Positions 18,013-26,252 of a DNA stretch of 64,000 bases are shown piece after piece. A program made the translations under genes and the position numbers. The notes beneath the pieces are model-generated. The model saw nothing but the letters and a program-made list of their open reading frames with translations, was not told the DNA's origin and did no database searches. Position 1 is the first letter of the stretch. Each line of letters starts with the position of its first letter. Source of the stretch: Lysinibacillus sphaericus (lineage in GTDB: Bacteria > Bacillota > Bacilli > Bacillales_A > Planococcaceae); NCBI RefSeq assembly GCF_002982115.1, contig NZ_CP019980.1, positions 1,496,001-1,560,000 on the forward strand. The letters are read 5' to 3'.

Positions 18013-18130
18013 GAAGAGGAATCTGTAAAGTTTTCCATTAGGAACAGTGAGCTTACATGGGCACAGCGTGTCTGTGAATACGAGTTTGGCTGGCTTTTTC
18101 CTAAAATGGCTTGCAGATTCTTTTCTTTTA
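18013..18130 (+). other. long imperfect hairpin element upstream of an orphan gene
   Basis: Nested inverted repeats: GAATCTGTAA (18019-18028) with TTGCAGATTC (18111-18120), then CCATTAGGAA (18035-18044) with TTCCTAAAATGG (18098-18109), and an inner CACAG/CTGTG hairpin at 18062-18076. A T-rich run follows (TTTTCTTTTA). It could be a structured leader RNA of the next gene, a long terminator, or a small non-autonomous element with terminal inverted repeats. It matches no RNA family that I recognise. Confidence 0.5.
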
Positions 18131-18163
18131 CGGCATGACTATCAGTAGGAGAAATGACGTAAA

Positions 18164-18637
18164 ATGCTCCCTTATGTTATTTATGCGGCTGATGCTCACT
18201 TTTTCTATGATACAATAGGGCTGTTAAAAAAGAGGGGGCATTCATTAATAATGGAGCAAATTTATCAAATGGAATATAGAGGCTTAAATCTATTCGATGA
18301 AATTAGCACAGTGGAATTAGCGATTGATGAGGCGAACAAGACGATACATATTTATGATGTTGGACAGGTTGTGACACCTGTTTTTAATTTTGATGTATCT
18401 GCTTATGAATTATCAGATGGTTTTTACAAAATGGCGGATATACTTCGCCACAAAAGGATTTTAACAGAACAGCAACCAGCAACGGAGCTGACGTTAAGCC
18501 AATGGTTAATTACAAATAATGTGTATTTTTATAGTCCGAAACAAAGAATAAAAAAATATGCCAACGGTTGCATTATTGAAATAATTGATCGAGACAAAGA
18601 ACAATTTTTGTTTGACTACTATTTACAAAGAGTTTAA
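18164..18637 (+). CDS. hypothetical protein, 157 aa
   Basis: I do not recognise this protein. It is soluble-looking, with no signal peptide or membrane segment, and alternates beta-like stretches with an amphipathic middle. It is rich in Tyr and Asp, with repeated IYDV and IIEIIDRD patterns. The reading frame is intact from ATG 18164; a ribosome-site-like aggag is 12 bases upstream, rather far. It is the first of two orphan genes between tcdA and rarA, which are neighbours in B. subtilis, and follows the hairpin element at 18013-18130. Confidence 0.6.
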   Translation: MLPYVIYAADAHFFYDTIGLLKKRGHSLIMEQIYQMEYRGLNLFDEISTVELAIDEANKTIHIYDVGQVVTPVFNFDVSAYELSDGFYKMADILRHKRILTEQQPATELTLSQWLITNNVYFYSPKQRIKKYANGCIIEIIDRDKEQFLFDYYLQRV

Positions 18638-18815
18638 TTTTACCAAAATAATTAATCTTACGTACACAAAATGCTAACAATTCACGAAATTGCCTTATTT
18701 TTTTCATGAGCTCACTTCTTCTTTTGGTTTATTGCTATAATTTGAATAATTCCAATATATATATACAAAAGGTCGCTTTGTTTGGAATGTTCAAATCTGC
18801 TTAAGGGGAGTAGAA

Positions 18816-19373
18816 ATGGCGTTTGCCAAAACAAATGAGAACATGGGAGAGTGGAAAATGGAAATACAAGTAATTCGTGATCACTTAGATATAGTAAAGC
18901 TTCAAGAAAAAATGAATAGTATTGTATTTGACTATTTGGATACGTCTAATAATTACACAAAGGCTATGCGATCTTTAACGCCTTTATATACACAGGTTAC
19001 TACGTTTTATAAGGAATACTTAGGGGCAAGAGCAGGAGAACTTCCGAAAGCCAATACATATTGGCATTTGTTTATAGATTGCAGTGCAAAGTTATGTTAT
19101 TTCTTAGCTGCATCCATTTTTTATGCGTCCAATGAGCTACAAAAAACACCAGAAAAAGTAGAAAGTTTATTAACGATTGCGGCCTATTCTTTACCGAGTA
19201 TTGAACAGGAAGAGAATGAGGAATTTTTAACGGCCATTTTTGCGTTGTACGGGGATGTCGTAGAAGATTATGAGAAAGTATCTGCTTTAAGAGATGAAGT
19301 GCTTGCTCAACAAGGTGACGCTAAACAGTGTTTACAACGCTTTAAATTGTTTGTAGAGAAAGAAATAGCTTAA
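18816..19373 (+). CDS. hypothetical helical protein, 185 aa
   Basis: I do not recognise this protein. It looks almost entirely alpha-helical, with acidic and Leu-rich amphipathic stretches, one aromatic hydrophobic segment (around residues 88-103) and no signal peptide. ATG 18816 has aaggggag at 18804-18811. A second in-frame ATG at 18858 also has a ggagag and would give 171 residues. A -10-like TATAAT lies near 18734. A terminator follows at 19399-19432, so it is probably its own transcription unit. Confidence 0.65.
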   Translation: MAFAKTNENMGEWKMEIQVIRDHLDIVKLQEKMNSIVFDYLDTSNNYTKAMRSLTPLYTQVTTFYKEYLGARAGELPKANTYWHLFIDCSAKLCYFLAASIFYASNELQKTPEKVESLLTIAAYSLPSIEQEENEEFLTAIFALYGDVVEDYEKVSALRDEVLAQQGDAKQCLQRFKLFVEKEIA

Positions 19374-19398
19374 AAAATATATTAAGAAATAACTATCT

Positions 19399-19433
19399 AC
19401 CATTGTCGAACTTTAAAACGACAATGGTTTTTA
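19399..19433 (+). terminator. terminator after the 185-aa gene
   Basis: Stem ACCATTGTCG / CGACAATGGT with an eleven-base loop, followed by a T run. Confidence 0.85.
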
Positions 19434-19468
19434 ATATTGTGAAGATGTTTAGGAAGAAGCCTGACAGG

Positions 19469-19518
19469 CAAACTGTAGACAAACAAAGAATGTCCTGTTG
19501 TCTACAGTTTTTCTTTTG
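19469..19518 (+). terminator. second hairpin terminator between convergent genes
   Basis: AAACTGTAGACAA (19470-19482) pairs with TTGTCTACAGTTT (19499-19511) and is followed by TTCTTTT. It lies between the 185-aa gene and the end of rarA on the other strand. Confidence 0.7.
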
Positions 19519-19560
19519 AGAGAAGCCGATGACTGCTTTGAAGCCTTGCAGGCATGGCTT

Positions 19561-19602
19561 CAACAAATTTTCATAATTGTTTCAGTGCCTGGCACTAATT
19601 AT
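19561..19602. repeat. REP-like palindrome copy A at the 3' end of rarA
   Basis: On the minus strand the segment reads AGTGCCAGGCACT followed by GAAACAATT, with the palindrome at 19584-19596 nested in a CATAATT/AATTATG pair. A second copy on plus at 38385 matches 20 of the first 22 bases. The rarA stop codon (19595-19597) falls inside the repeat. Confidence 0.55.
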
Positions 19603-20875
19603 GGAATGATTTAAGCTTGTTGTATATACTTGCCATCCGTTTTTCCTCTCCTGCAATAACGGGCTTATAAAACTCTGTCCCTACAAGTTCATCTGGTAAA
19701 TATTGTTGGTCTACCCAGCCACCAAATGTCCCAATAGGGTTGTTATGCGGATATTGGTAGCCCACATGCCCTAAATCTTTGGCACCTTCATAATGTGTAT
19801 CGCGTAAATGTAGCGGAATCTCTCCTGTTTTACCTGCATGGATGCTTGCAATTGCAGCATCTATTGCGGAAATGGCTGAATTTGATTTTGATGCAAGGCA
19901 CATTTCAATAACAGCGCTAGCAAGTGGAATCCGTGCTTCAGGTAACCCTAGACGCTCTGCTGCCTGAATAGCTGCAAGCATATGTGTACCAACTTGAGGG
20001 TTAGCAAGACCAATATCTTCGTACGCCATAACAAGGAGTCGGCGACTTACGGCAACTAAATCACCTGTTTCAAGTAAATGTGCTAAATAATACAACGCTG
20101 CATTTGTATCACTGCCACGGACGGATTTTTGCAAAGCCGAGAGCAAGTTATAGAAATGTGAACCATTCTTATCTCCGTAGACACCAATTCGACCAATCAA
20201 ATGTTCTAAAATATGGTCAGAAGCAATCGTTTGTCCGTTCACTTCATCACTTGCATAATAAAGCGACTCTAGCAAAGTTAATGCCTTGCGTGCATCTCCG
20301 TGAGCTGCAGTGGCGATTTGCTCGATTTGAGTTGCTGTTAGTACAAAATGATATTTCCCTAGTCCCCGTTTGTCATCAGCAAGTGCTTTTTGAATAAGTT
20401 CTACTAAGTTAGCTGTAGTTAATTTTTTTAACTGATGAATTTCACCGCAACGCGAACGAATGGCTGGGTTAACATCATGATAGGGGTTTTCTGTTGTAGC
20501 CCCGATTAAAACGATAGAGCCATTTTCTACATGTGGTAATAAAGTATCCTGCTGTAATTTATTGAAGCGATGAATCTCATCCAAAAACAATAAGACTTTT
20601 CCTGAAATTCTCGCTTCTTGTACAATATCTTCAACATCCTTTTTGCCAGCACGTGTTGCATTTAGTGCAAAAAAAGGGAGTTTTGAGCTACCTGCGATGG
20701 CATTGGCTATCGATGTCTTCCCTATACCTGGCTCACCGTACAGTAGCATAGAAGGAACATGTCCATTTTGAATCATTTTATATAAAGCCGTATCAGGACC
20801 GACAAAATCTTGTTGACCAACGATTTCATCAAGCGTTAATGGACGCATCCGATAAGCGAGTGGTTCATTATGCAA
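19595..20875 (-). CDS. rarA: replication-associated recombination protein A (MgsA/RarA AAA+ ATPase)
   Basis: AAA+ ATPase of 426 residues that acts at stalled replication forks. It has Walker A GEPGIGKTS (about residues 47-55), Walker B LFLDEIHRFN (about 95-104), sensor ATTENP and the C-terminal tetramerisation domain (HVGYQYPHN, then FYKP). The divergent neighbour is cymR, as in B. subtilis. The 3' end overlaps a short dispersed palindrome; the last residues before it, KLKSFHN, are otherwise ordinary. Confidence 0.96.
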   Translation of the reverse strand: MHNEPLAYRMRPLTLDEIVGQQDFVGPDTALYKMIQNGHVPSMLLYGEPGIGKTSIANAIAGSSKLPFFALNATRAGKKDVEDIVQEARISGKVLLFLDEIHRFNKLQQDTLLPHVENGSIVLIGATTENPYHDVNPAIRSRCGEIHQLKKLTTANLVELIQKALADDKRGLGKYHFVLTATQIEQIATAAHGDARKALTLLESLYYASDEVNGQTIASDHILEHLIGRIGVYGDKNGSHFYNLLSALQKSVRGSDTNAALYYLAHLLETGDLVAVSRRLLVMAYEDIGLANPQVGTHMLAAIQAAERLGLPEARIPLASAVIEMCLASKSNSAISAIDAAIASIHAGKTGEIPLHLRDTHYEGAKDLGHVGYQYPHNNPIGTFGGWVDQQYLPDELVGTEFYKPVIAGEEKRMASIYNKLKSFHN

Positions 20876-21010
20876 AACATTATCCCCTTTCGTACGTTTG
20901 TTCTAAATTATAGTATATCATAACCTTCCAAGAGTATTTCCGAGTTCTTCAAGAGGAGATTATGATATACTGTTGGTAGTATTTTGACTAGACTAATTGA
21001 GGGTGATAAA

Positions 21011-21430
21011 ATGAAAATTTCTACAAAAGGCCGTTATGGTCTCACGATTATGATTGAATTGGCAAAACATTATGGAGAAGGTCCAATTCCGCTTCGTAAA
21101 ATTGCTGCTGAAAAAGAGCTTTCGGAAGCGTACCTAGAGCAACTTGTGTCTCCATTACGTAATTCAGGATTGGTAAAAAGTGTACGTGGAGCGTATGGCG
21201 GTTATATGCTAGCGAATCCACCTAGTGAGATTTCAGCAGCAAACGTTATCAGTGTATTAGAAGGGCCAATCCAGCCTGTAGAAGGTATTGAAAATGAGGA
21301 AGCACCTCAACGAGAGCTATGGCTACGAATTCGTGATGCAGTAAAAAATGTATTAGATACTACGACTATTGAAGATCTAGCTCAGTATACAGAGGAAAAT
21401 GTAGTAGACGGCTATATGTTCTATATTTAA
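21011..21430 (+). CDS. cymR: Rrf2-family regulator CymR
   Basis: Winged-helix repressor of 139 residues that in B. subtilis controls cysteine and sulfur-source genes in complex with CysK. It has the start MKISTKGRYGLTIM, the helix-turn-helix LRKIAAEKELSEAYLEQL and the wing VRGAYGGYML. It has no Fe-S cysteine triad, which fits CymR better than IscR. ATG 21011 is chosen with gagggtga upstream; a TTG at 20984 adds nine unlikely residues. It lies upstream of the cysteine desulfurase gene, as in Bacillus. The organosulfur operon at 38.7 kb is a candidate target. Confidence 0.93.
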   Translation: MKISTKGRYGLTIMIELAKHYGEGPIPLRKIAAEKELSEAYLEQLVSPLRNSGLVKSVRGAYGGYMLANPPSEISAANVISVLEGPIQPVEGIENEEAPQRELWLRIRDAVKNVLDTTTIEDLAQYTEENVVDGYMFYI

Positions 21431-21485
21431 TTTTATTAGACTAAAGCACCTCCAACGGTTTATATGCTGCCATGTTTTCGCCACT

Positions 21486-21522
21486 CTGCATGTTGTGCAA
21501 AGATGGACCATTTAACATGCAG
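21486..21522 (+). other. inverted repeat between cymR and the cysteine desulfurase gene
   Basis: CTGCATGTT (21486-21494) pairs perfectly with AACATGCAG (21514-21522), and the motif GTTTTCGCC occurs on both sides (21474-21482 and again from about 21524). No clean T tail is present. It may be a weak terminator or a regulatory hairpin. Confidence 0.4.
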
Positions 21523-21582
21523 CGTTTTCGCCTCTTGGGAATAGACAGTACTTTAGTGTTTTTGTATAAAGGAGTTTTCAAC

Positions 21583-22728
21583 ATGAATGCAAACATCTAT
21601 CTTGATCATGCGGCTACATCTCCGATGAATGACAAGGTAATAGACGCCATGACTTTAGCGATGCGTAATGTATTTGGCAATGCATCGAGTATTCACGGCG
21701 CTGGGCGTGAGGCGCGAAAATATTTAGATCAGGCACGTGATATATTGGCACAATCCATTGGAGCAAAGCCAACGGAAATTATTTTAACAAGTGGCGGTAC
21801 GGAAGCGGATAATACGGCAATTATTGGCACAGCTAATGCTCGTGCTCATGAAGGTAAGCATATTATTACAACTCAGATTGAGCATCATGCGGTGTTACAT
21901 ACTTGTGAGAAGTTGGAGAAAGATGGCTTTGAAGTGACCTATTTACCAGTAGATGCCAACGGGCGCATAACTGTAGAAGCGGTGCGACAAGCGCTACGTG
22001 AAGATACAATTTTAGTAACAATTATGTACGGGAATAACGAAGTGGGTTCAATTCAACCAATTGCTGAAATTGGTCAGTTGTTACGGGAACATAAAGCGAC
22101 GTTCCATACGGATGCCGTACAGGCTTACGGCTTAGAAAACATTGATGTAACTGCTTTGCAGGTTGATTTATTAAGTGTCTCAGCGCACAAAATTAATGGA
22201 CCAAAAGGAATTGGTTTCCTTTATCAAAAGACAGGTACACCACTTGCAAGCTATGCATTTGGCGGTTCACAAGAGAAAAAACGTCGTGCAGGTACGGAAA
22301 ATATTCCTGCTGCTATTGGCTTTGCTACAGCTGCTCAAAATGCAAGTGAGTTGCGCGAAAGTAAGCGAGCACTGTACAATCGCTTTAAACAAATTATGTT
22401 GGATGTTTTTTCACATGAAAAGTTAGCATTTCATGTCAATGGTGATCCTCAAAATGTCCTGCCGCACGTATTAAATATTAGTTTTGCTAATATGGAGGTA
22501 GAGTCATTTTTAGTGAACCTAGATATGGCTGGCATTTACGCATCCAGTGGCTCTGCCTGCACAGCAGGTACTATTGATCCTTCACATGTGTTAGTAGCGA
22601 TGTATGGAAAAGGGGCAGATGAGTTGCGAAACTCTATTCGCTTTAGCTTTGGCCAAGGACTAACTGAAGAAGATGTACGTCAAGCAGCAGAAAAAACAGC
22701 TACGATTGTGAAAAAATTGGCAAAATAA
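21583..22728 (+). CDS. cysteine desulfurase (IscS/NifS family, YrvO-like)
   Basis: PLP enzyme of 381 residues that takes sulfur from cysteine and, in this position, feeds MnmA for tRNA thiolation. It has YLDHAATSPM, TSGGTEADN, the PLP-lysine region SVSAHKINGPKG (Lys about 205) and the persulfide cysteine in SSGSACTAG (Cys about 327). I use ATG 21583, with AAAGGAG at 21568-21574. The open frame reaches back to 21472 but the extra residues are not family-like. It is followed after 105 bases by mnmA. Confidence 0.95.
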   Translation: MNANIYLDHAATSPMNDKVIDAMTLAMRNVFGNASSIHGAGREARKYLDQARDILAQSIGAKPTEIILTSGGTEADNTAIIGTANARAHEGKHIITTQIEHHAVLHTCEKLEKDGFEVTYLPVDANGRITVEAVRQALREDTILVTIMYGNNEVGSIQPIAEIGQLLREHKATFHTDAVQAYGLENIDVTALQVDLLSVSAHKINGPKGIGFLYQKTGTPLASYAFGGSQEKKRRAGTENIPAAIGFATAAQNASELRESKRALYNRFKQIMLDVFSHEKLAFHVNGDPQNVLPHVLNISFANMEVESFLVNLDMAGIYASSGSACTAGTIDPSHVLVAMYGKGADELRNSIRFSFGQGLTEEDVRQAAEKTATIVKKLAK

Positions 22729-22812
22729 TTTGCTACAAAAGATAACTTTAAACCCTTATCAAAGAAGCTTTTACTATAAATAAAGCCAAAAAGTAAGGTT
22801 TAAATGAATTGA

Positions 22813-23958
<1,146 letters not shown>

Positions 23959-23960
23959 CT

Positions 23961-24053
23961 CGCGAAAAAGACTGCGACGCTAAACTTTAAAGTGCATCGA
24001 GCAAATAACCTTGGTGTACACGAAAGAGCGATCAGATGTGCAGTCTTTTCGCT
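23961..24053 (+). other. long-range hairpin between mnmA and the TPR gene
   Basis: GCGAAAAAGACTGC (23962-23975) pairs with GCAGTCTTTTCGC (24040-24052), apart from one bulged base, enclosing about 64 bases. It may be an attenuating hairpin or a small repeat element. The downstream ribosome site is at once after it. Confidence 0.45.
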
Positions 24054-24071
24054 ACATAGAGGTGAAATGAT

Positions 24072-24731
24072 TTGGATTTTAACGAGCAAGGAATACTAGC
24101 GTTTCAAGAGAAACGTTATGAGGATGCTGCACAGCTTTTTACCAAAGCAATTGAAGCAGAGCCTGAAAATGCAATTGGCTATGTGAATTTTGGGAATTTA
24201 TTGGCGGTCTTAGAAGATACAGAACGAGCAGAGCGTTTTTTTCAAAAAGCAATTACTGTAGATGAAACGGCAGCTACAGCTTATTATGGTTTAGCTAATT
24301 TATATTATAATGCGGAACGTTATGCCGAGGCGTTAAAACTTTATGAACAAGCTGTGAAGCATAAAATTGCAGGTGCGGATGTTTATTATATGATGGGCAA
24401 GTGCTTTGAACGAATGGAAAATCCGAAGCTTGCTTTGCCATACTTACAACGTGCGGCAGAAATTGCACCAGAGGATACACAAATTCGCCTAGCATATGCA
24501 ATCGTGCTCTGTGCATTAGAAATGTTCGAGGAAGGTAAGAAGGAGTTAGATTATTTAATCGAACAGGATTGGAATAATGCAGATGCTCATTATAACTTAG
24601 GTGTGCTGTATGCTGTATCCACTGAACAAACAGAAGATGCGATGTACCATTTAAAGCAGGCATTTACCATTCAACCTGAATACGATCAAGCTCGTTATAT
24701 TTACGATATGATTGCACAACGATTTAATTAA
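24072..24731 (+). CDS. TPR-repeat protein (YrrB-like)
   Basis: A 219-residue soluble protein made of about six tetratricopeptide repeats, each about 34 residues with the A..Y..LG/LA and P pattern (for example AIGYVNFGNLLAVLEDTERA and AATAYYGLANLYYNAERYAEA). It is a scaffold protein whose partner is unknown. B. subtilis YrrB occupies the same place after trmU (mnmA). The start is TTG 24072, 7 bases after AGAGGTG; the ATG at 24067 is out of frame and quickly stopped. Confidence 0.88.
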   Translation: MDFNEQGILAFQEKRYEDAAQLFTKAIEAEPENAIGYVNFGNLLAVLEDTERAERFFQKAITVDETAATAYYGLANLYYNAERYAEALKLYEQAVKHKIAGADVYYMMGKCFERMENPKLALPYLQRAAEIAPEDTQIRLAYAIVLCALEMFEEGKKELDYLIEQDWNNADAHYNLGVLYAVSTEQTEDAMYHLKQAFTIQPEYDQARYIYDMIAQRFN

Positions 24732-24811
24732 AGCGGGCGAGACAAAACTTGAAGAGATGAAACAAGGACAAAGTTGTCAGCCATTCTTTCTTTTGCAAGA
24801 ATAGAACGCTA

Positions 24812-24920
24812 GTTGATGGTAGCGAAGGCAGACTCCTGCTCGGGCATTTCGCGCACTAGCGAGGGTTGCGGCTTACTGTACTGAGCGGAAAGCGCCGTCG
24901 AAGCAGGCATCAATGGTAAC
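24812..24920. repeat. degenerate Bacillaceae intergenic repeat
   Basis: The segment carries the layout of the GC-richer intergenic repeats common in Bacillaceae: GTTGATGGTAGCGAAGGC, then GACTCCTGCTCGGGCA, GAGCGGAAAGCGCCGTC and a closing CATCAATGGTAAC that is the inverted match of the opening. Its base composition differs from the AT-rich surroundings. It lies between convergent genes. Confidence 0.55.
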
Positions 24921-24962
24921 AAAAAAGTGATAGATTGACGGCAGTCAATCTATCACTTTTTA
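24921..24962. terminator. strong bidirectional terminator
   Basis: An 18-base-pair perfect stem (AAAAAGTGATAGATTGAC, 24922-24939, with its complement at 24944-24961) and a four-base loop. It serves the TPR gene on plus and relP on minus. Confidence 0.92.
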
Positions 24963-24975
24963 TTTGCTTGAGTCA

Positions 24976-25716
24976 TTATTTGTTGTCTTTAACTGCGCTG
25001 TCAAATGTCAGTTGTGATAAGTATTGTGCTAAATGCGCAATAGGTGTTGTGTCTAACAGGGACGATTCAGTATCATTAGCCTTTAAAATATTGATTTCTT
25101 TATTGAGACGTTCCATTTTACGATCTAATTCAGCAGCTTGTAATGCCGCTTCTTTTAGTTCCTTACGAATATGTGCAGGCACTTCCTTATTGTATTTATA
25201 GTAAATTTTATGCTCGAGACTTGCCCAAAAATCCATTGCAATCGTTCGTATTTGAATTTCCGTATAGACTTTTTCCATTCGATCGGACATGAAAATTGGA
25301 ATTTTAATAATAAGATGTAGGCTTTGATAGCCATTCTCTTTTGGATACGCGATGTAGTCTTTTACGTCCACTATTTCAATATCATTTTGTGCTTGCAACA
25401 TCGCACTTACTTTATAAATATCTTCTACAAAGGAGCACGTAATACGGACGCCTGCTATATCCCGAATATTTTCGCGAATACTATCGATGGCAGGTGTCAG
25501 CTCTTTTTTCTTCATCTTTAATAAGATGCTTTTTGGTGACTTCACTCGAGTGGAGACATGTTCAATTGGATTATATTCGTGCATAAGCTTAAATTCTTCT
25601 TGCAAAATATTGATTTTTGTTTCCACTTCGTTTAACGCAAATTTATAAGCTAGGAAGAAGCGAGTAAGTTCTGTTTGGAGTGTTTTAATAGTTGTGGCTT
25701 CAAGTTCATTTGTCAT
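24976..25716 (-). CDS. relP: small alarmone synthetase RelP (YwaC-like)
   Basis: Single-domain (p)ppGpp synthetase of 246 residues without hydrolase or regulatory domains. It has the RelA/SpoT synthetase core: RVKSPKSI, IRDIAGVRITCSFVEDIY, DYIAYPKENGYQSLHL and EIQIRTIAMDFWASLEHKIYYK. The wording of these segments, with FALNEVETK upstream, is closer to YwaC/RelP than to YjbM/RelQ. A C-terminal helical tail is longer than usual (YwaC is about 210 residues). It is probably induced by cell-wall stress in relatives. It stands between the TPR and hisA-like genes in an otherwise conserved region. Confidence 0.9.
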   Translation of the reverse strand: MTNELEATTIKTLQTELTRFFLAYKFALNEVETKINILQEEFKLMHEYNPIEHVSTRVKSPKSILLKMKKKELTPAIDSIRENIRDIAGVRITCSFVEDIYKVSAMLQAQNDIEIVDVKDYIAYPKENGYQSLHLIIKIPIFMSDRMEKVYTEIQIRTIAMDFWASLEHKIYYKYNKEVPAHIRKELKEAALQAAELDRKMERLNKEINILKANDTESSLLDTTPIAHLAQYLSQLTFDSAVKDNK

Positions 25717-25902
25717 CTTAAAAAATCCTTTCTTTTAGTGCGAGGTAGGACACGTATTGGTTAATTGGCTACAACATATGTATTTCTCTTTCTTAGCTTA
25801 ACAAAAAGGACGGGAAATTAGAAATTTACACTCTACGAAAAGGTGTAATTTCTTGTTAGTATGTCCTGTTTCCACTCATTGCTGTGCAAGATGCATTTTC
25901 TT

Positions 25903-25952
25903 CAAAAAAAAGACAACATACTTTAAGAGAAAACACTCAAGTATGTTGTCTA
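25903..25952 (-). terminator. terminator after the 95-aa gene (minus strand)
   Basis: Read on minus: AGACAACATACTT..AAGTATGTTGTCT followed by TTTTTTTT. It lies just downstream of the small gene that ends at 25965. Confidence 0.85.
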
Positions 25953-25964
25953 TAGTTTGGGTTA

Positions 25965-26252
25965 TTATACAATAATTTTTGCATTTAAATTGTAACGCTT
26001 ATTGAATTCTTCAACAAAAATTTGCAAGTCGATATAAGTGCCAATATATGGCTCATTTTCTTGATCGCGTAGGAAACTACAAGTTGCTTTTAATGATTTT
26101 GAAAACTCAAGTAGCATTTGTTCATTATCAAGTTGAATCTGTAATGATAAGGAATCATCTAACGTGTTAACTTTGAAATATTTGCCATCAATAATCCGTT
26201 CTAAATTGGTTTCTCTAAATGGAAAAACATAATCTTTATAGATAAGTTTCAC
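25965..26252 (-). CDS. hypothetical protein, 95 aa, coupled to hisA-like gene
   Basis: I do not recognise this protein. It is 95 residues, soluble and mixed charge, ending in a basic stretch (EFNKRYNLNAKIIV). The GTG start overlaps the stop of the hisA-type gene by four bases (GTGA), so its translation is probably coupled to it and a shared function is plausible. No catalytic motif is visible. A minus-strand terminator follows. Confidence 0.7.
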   Translation of the reverse strand: MKLIYKDYVFPFRETNLERIIDGKYFKVNTLDDSLSLQIQLDNEQMLLEFSKSLKATCSFLRDQENEPYIGTYIDLQIFVEEFNKRYNLNAKIIV

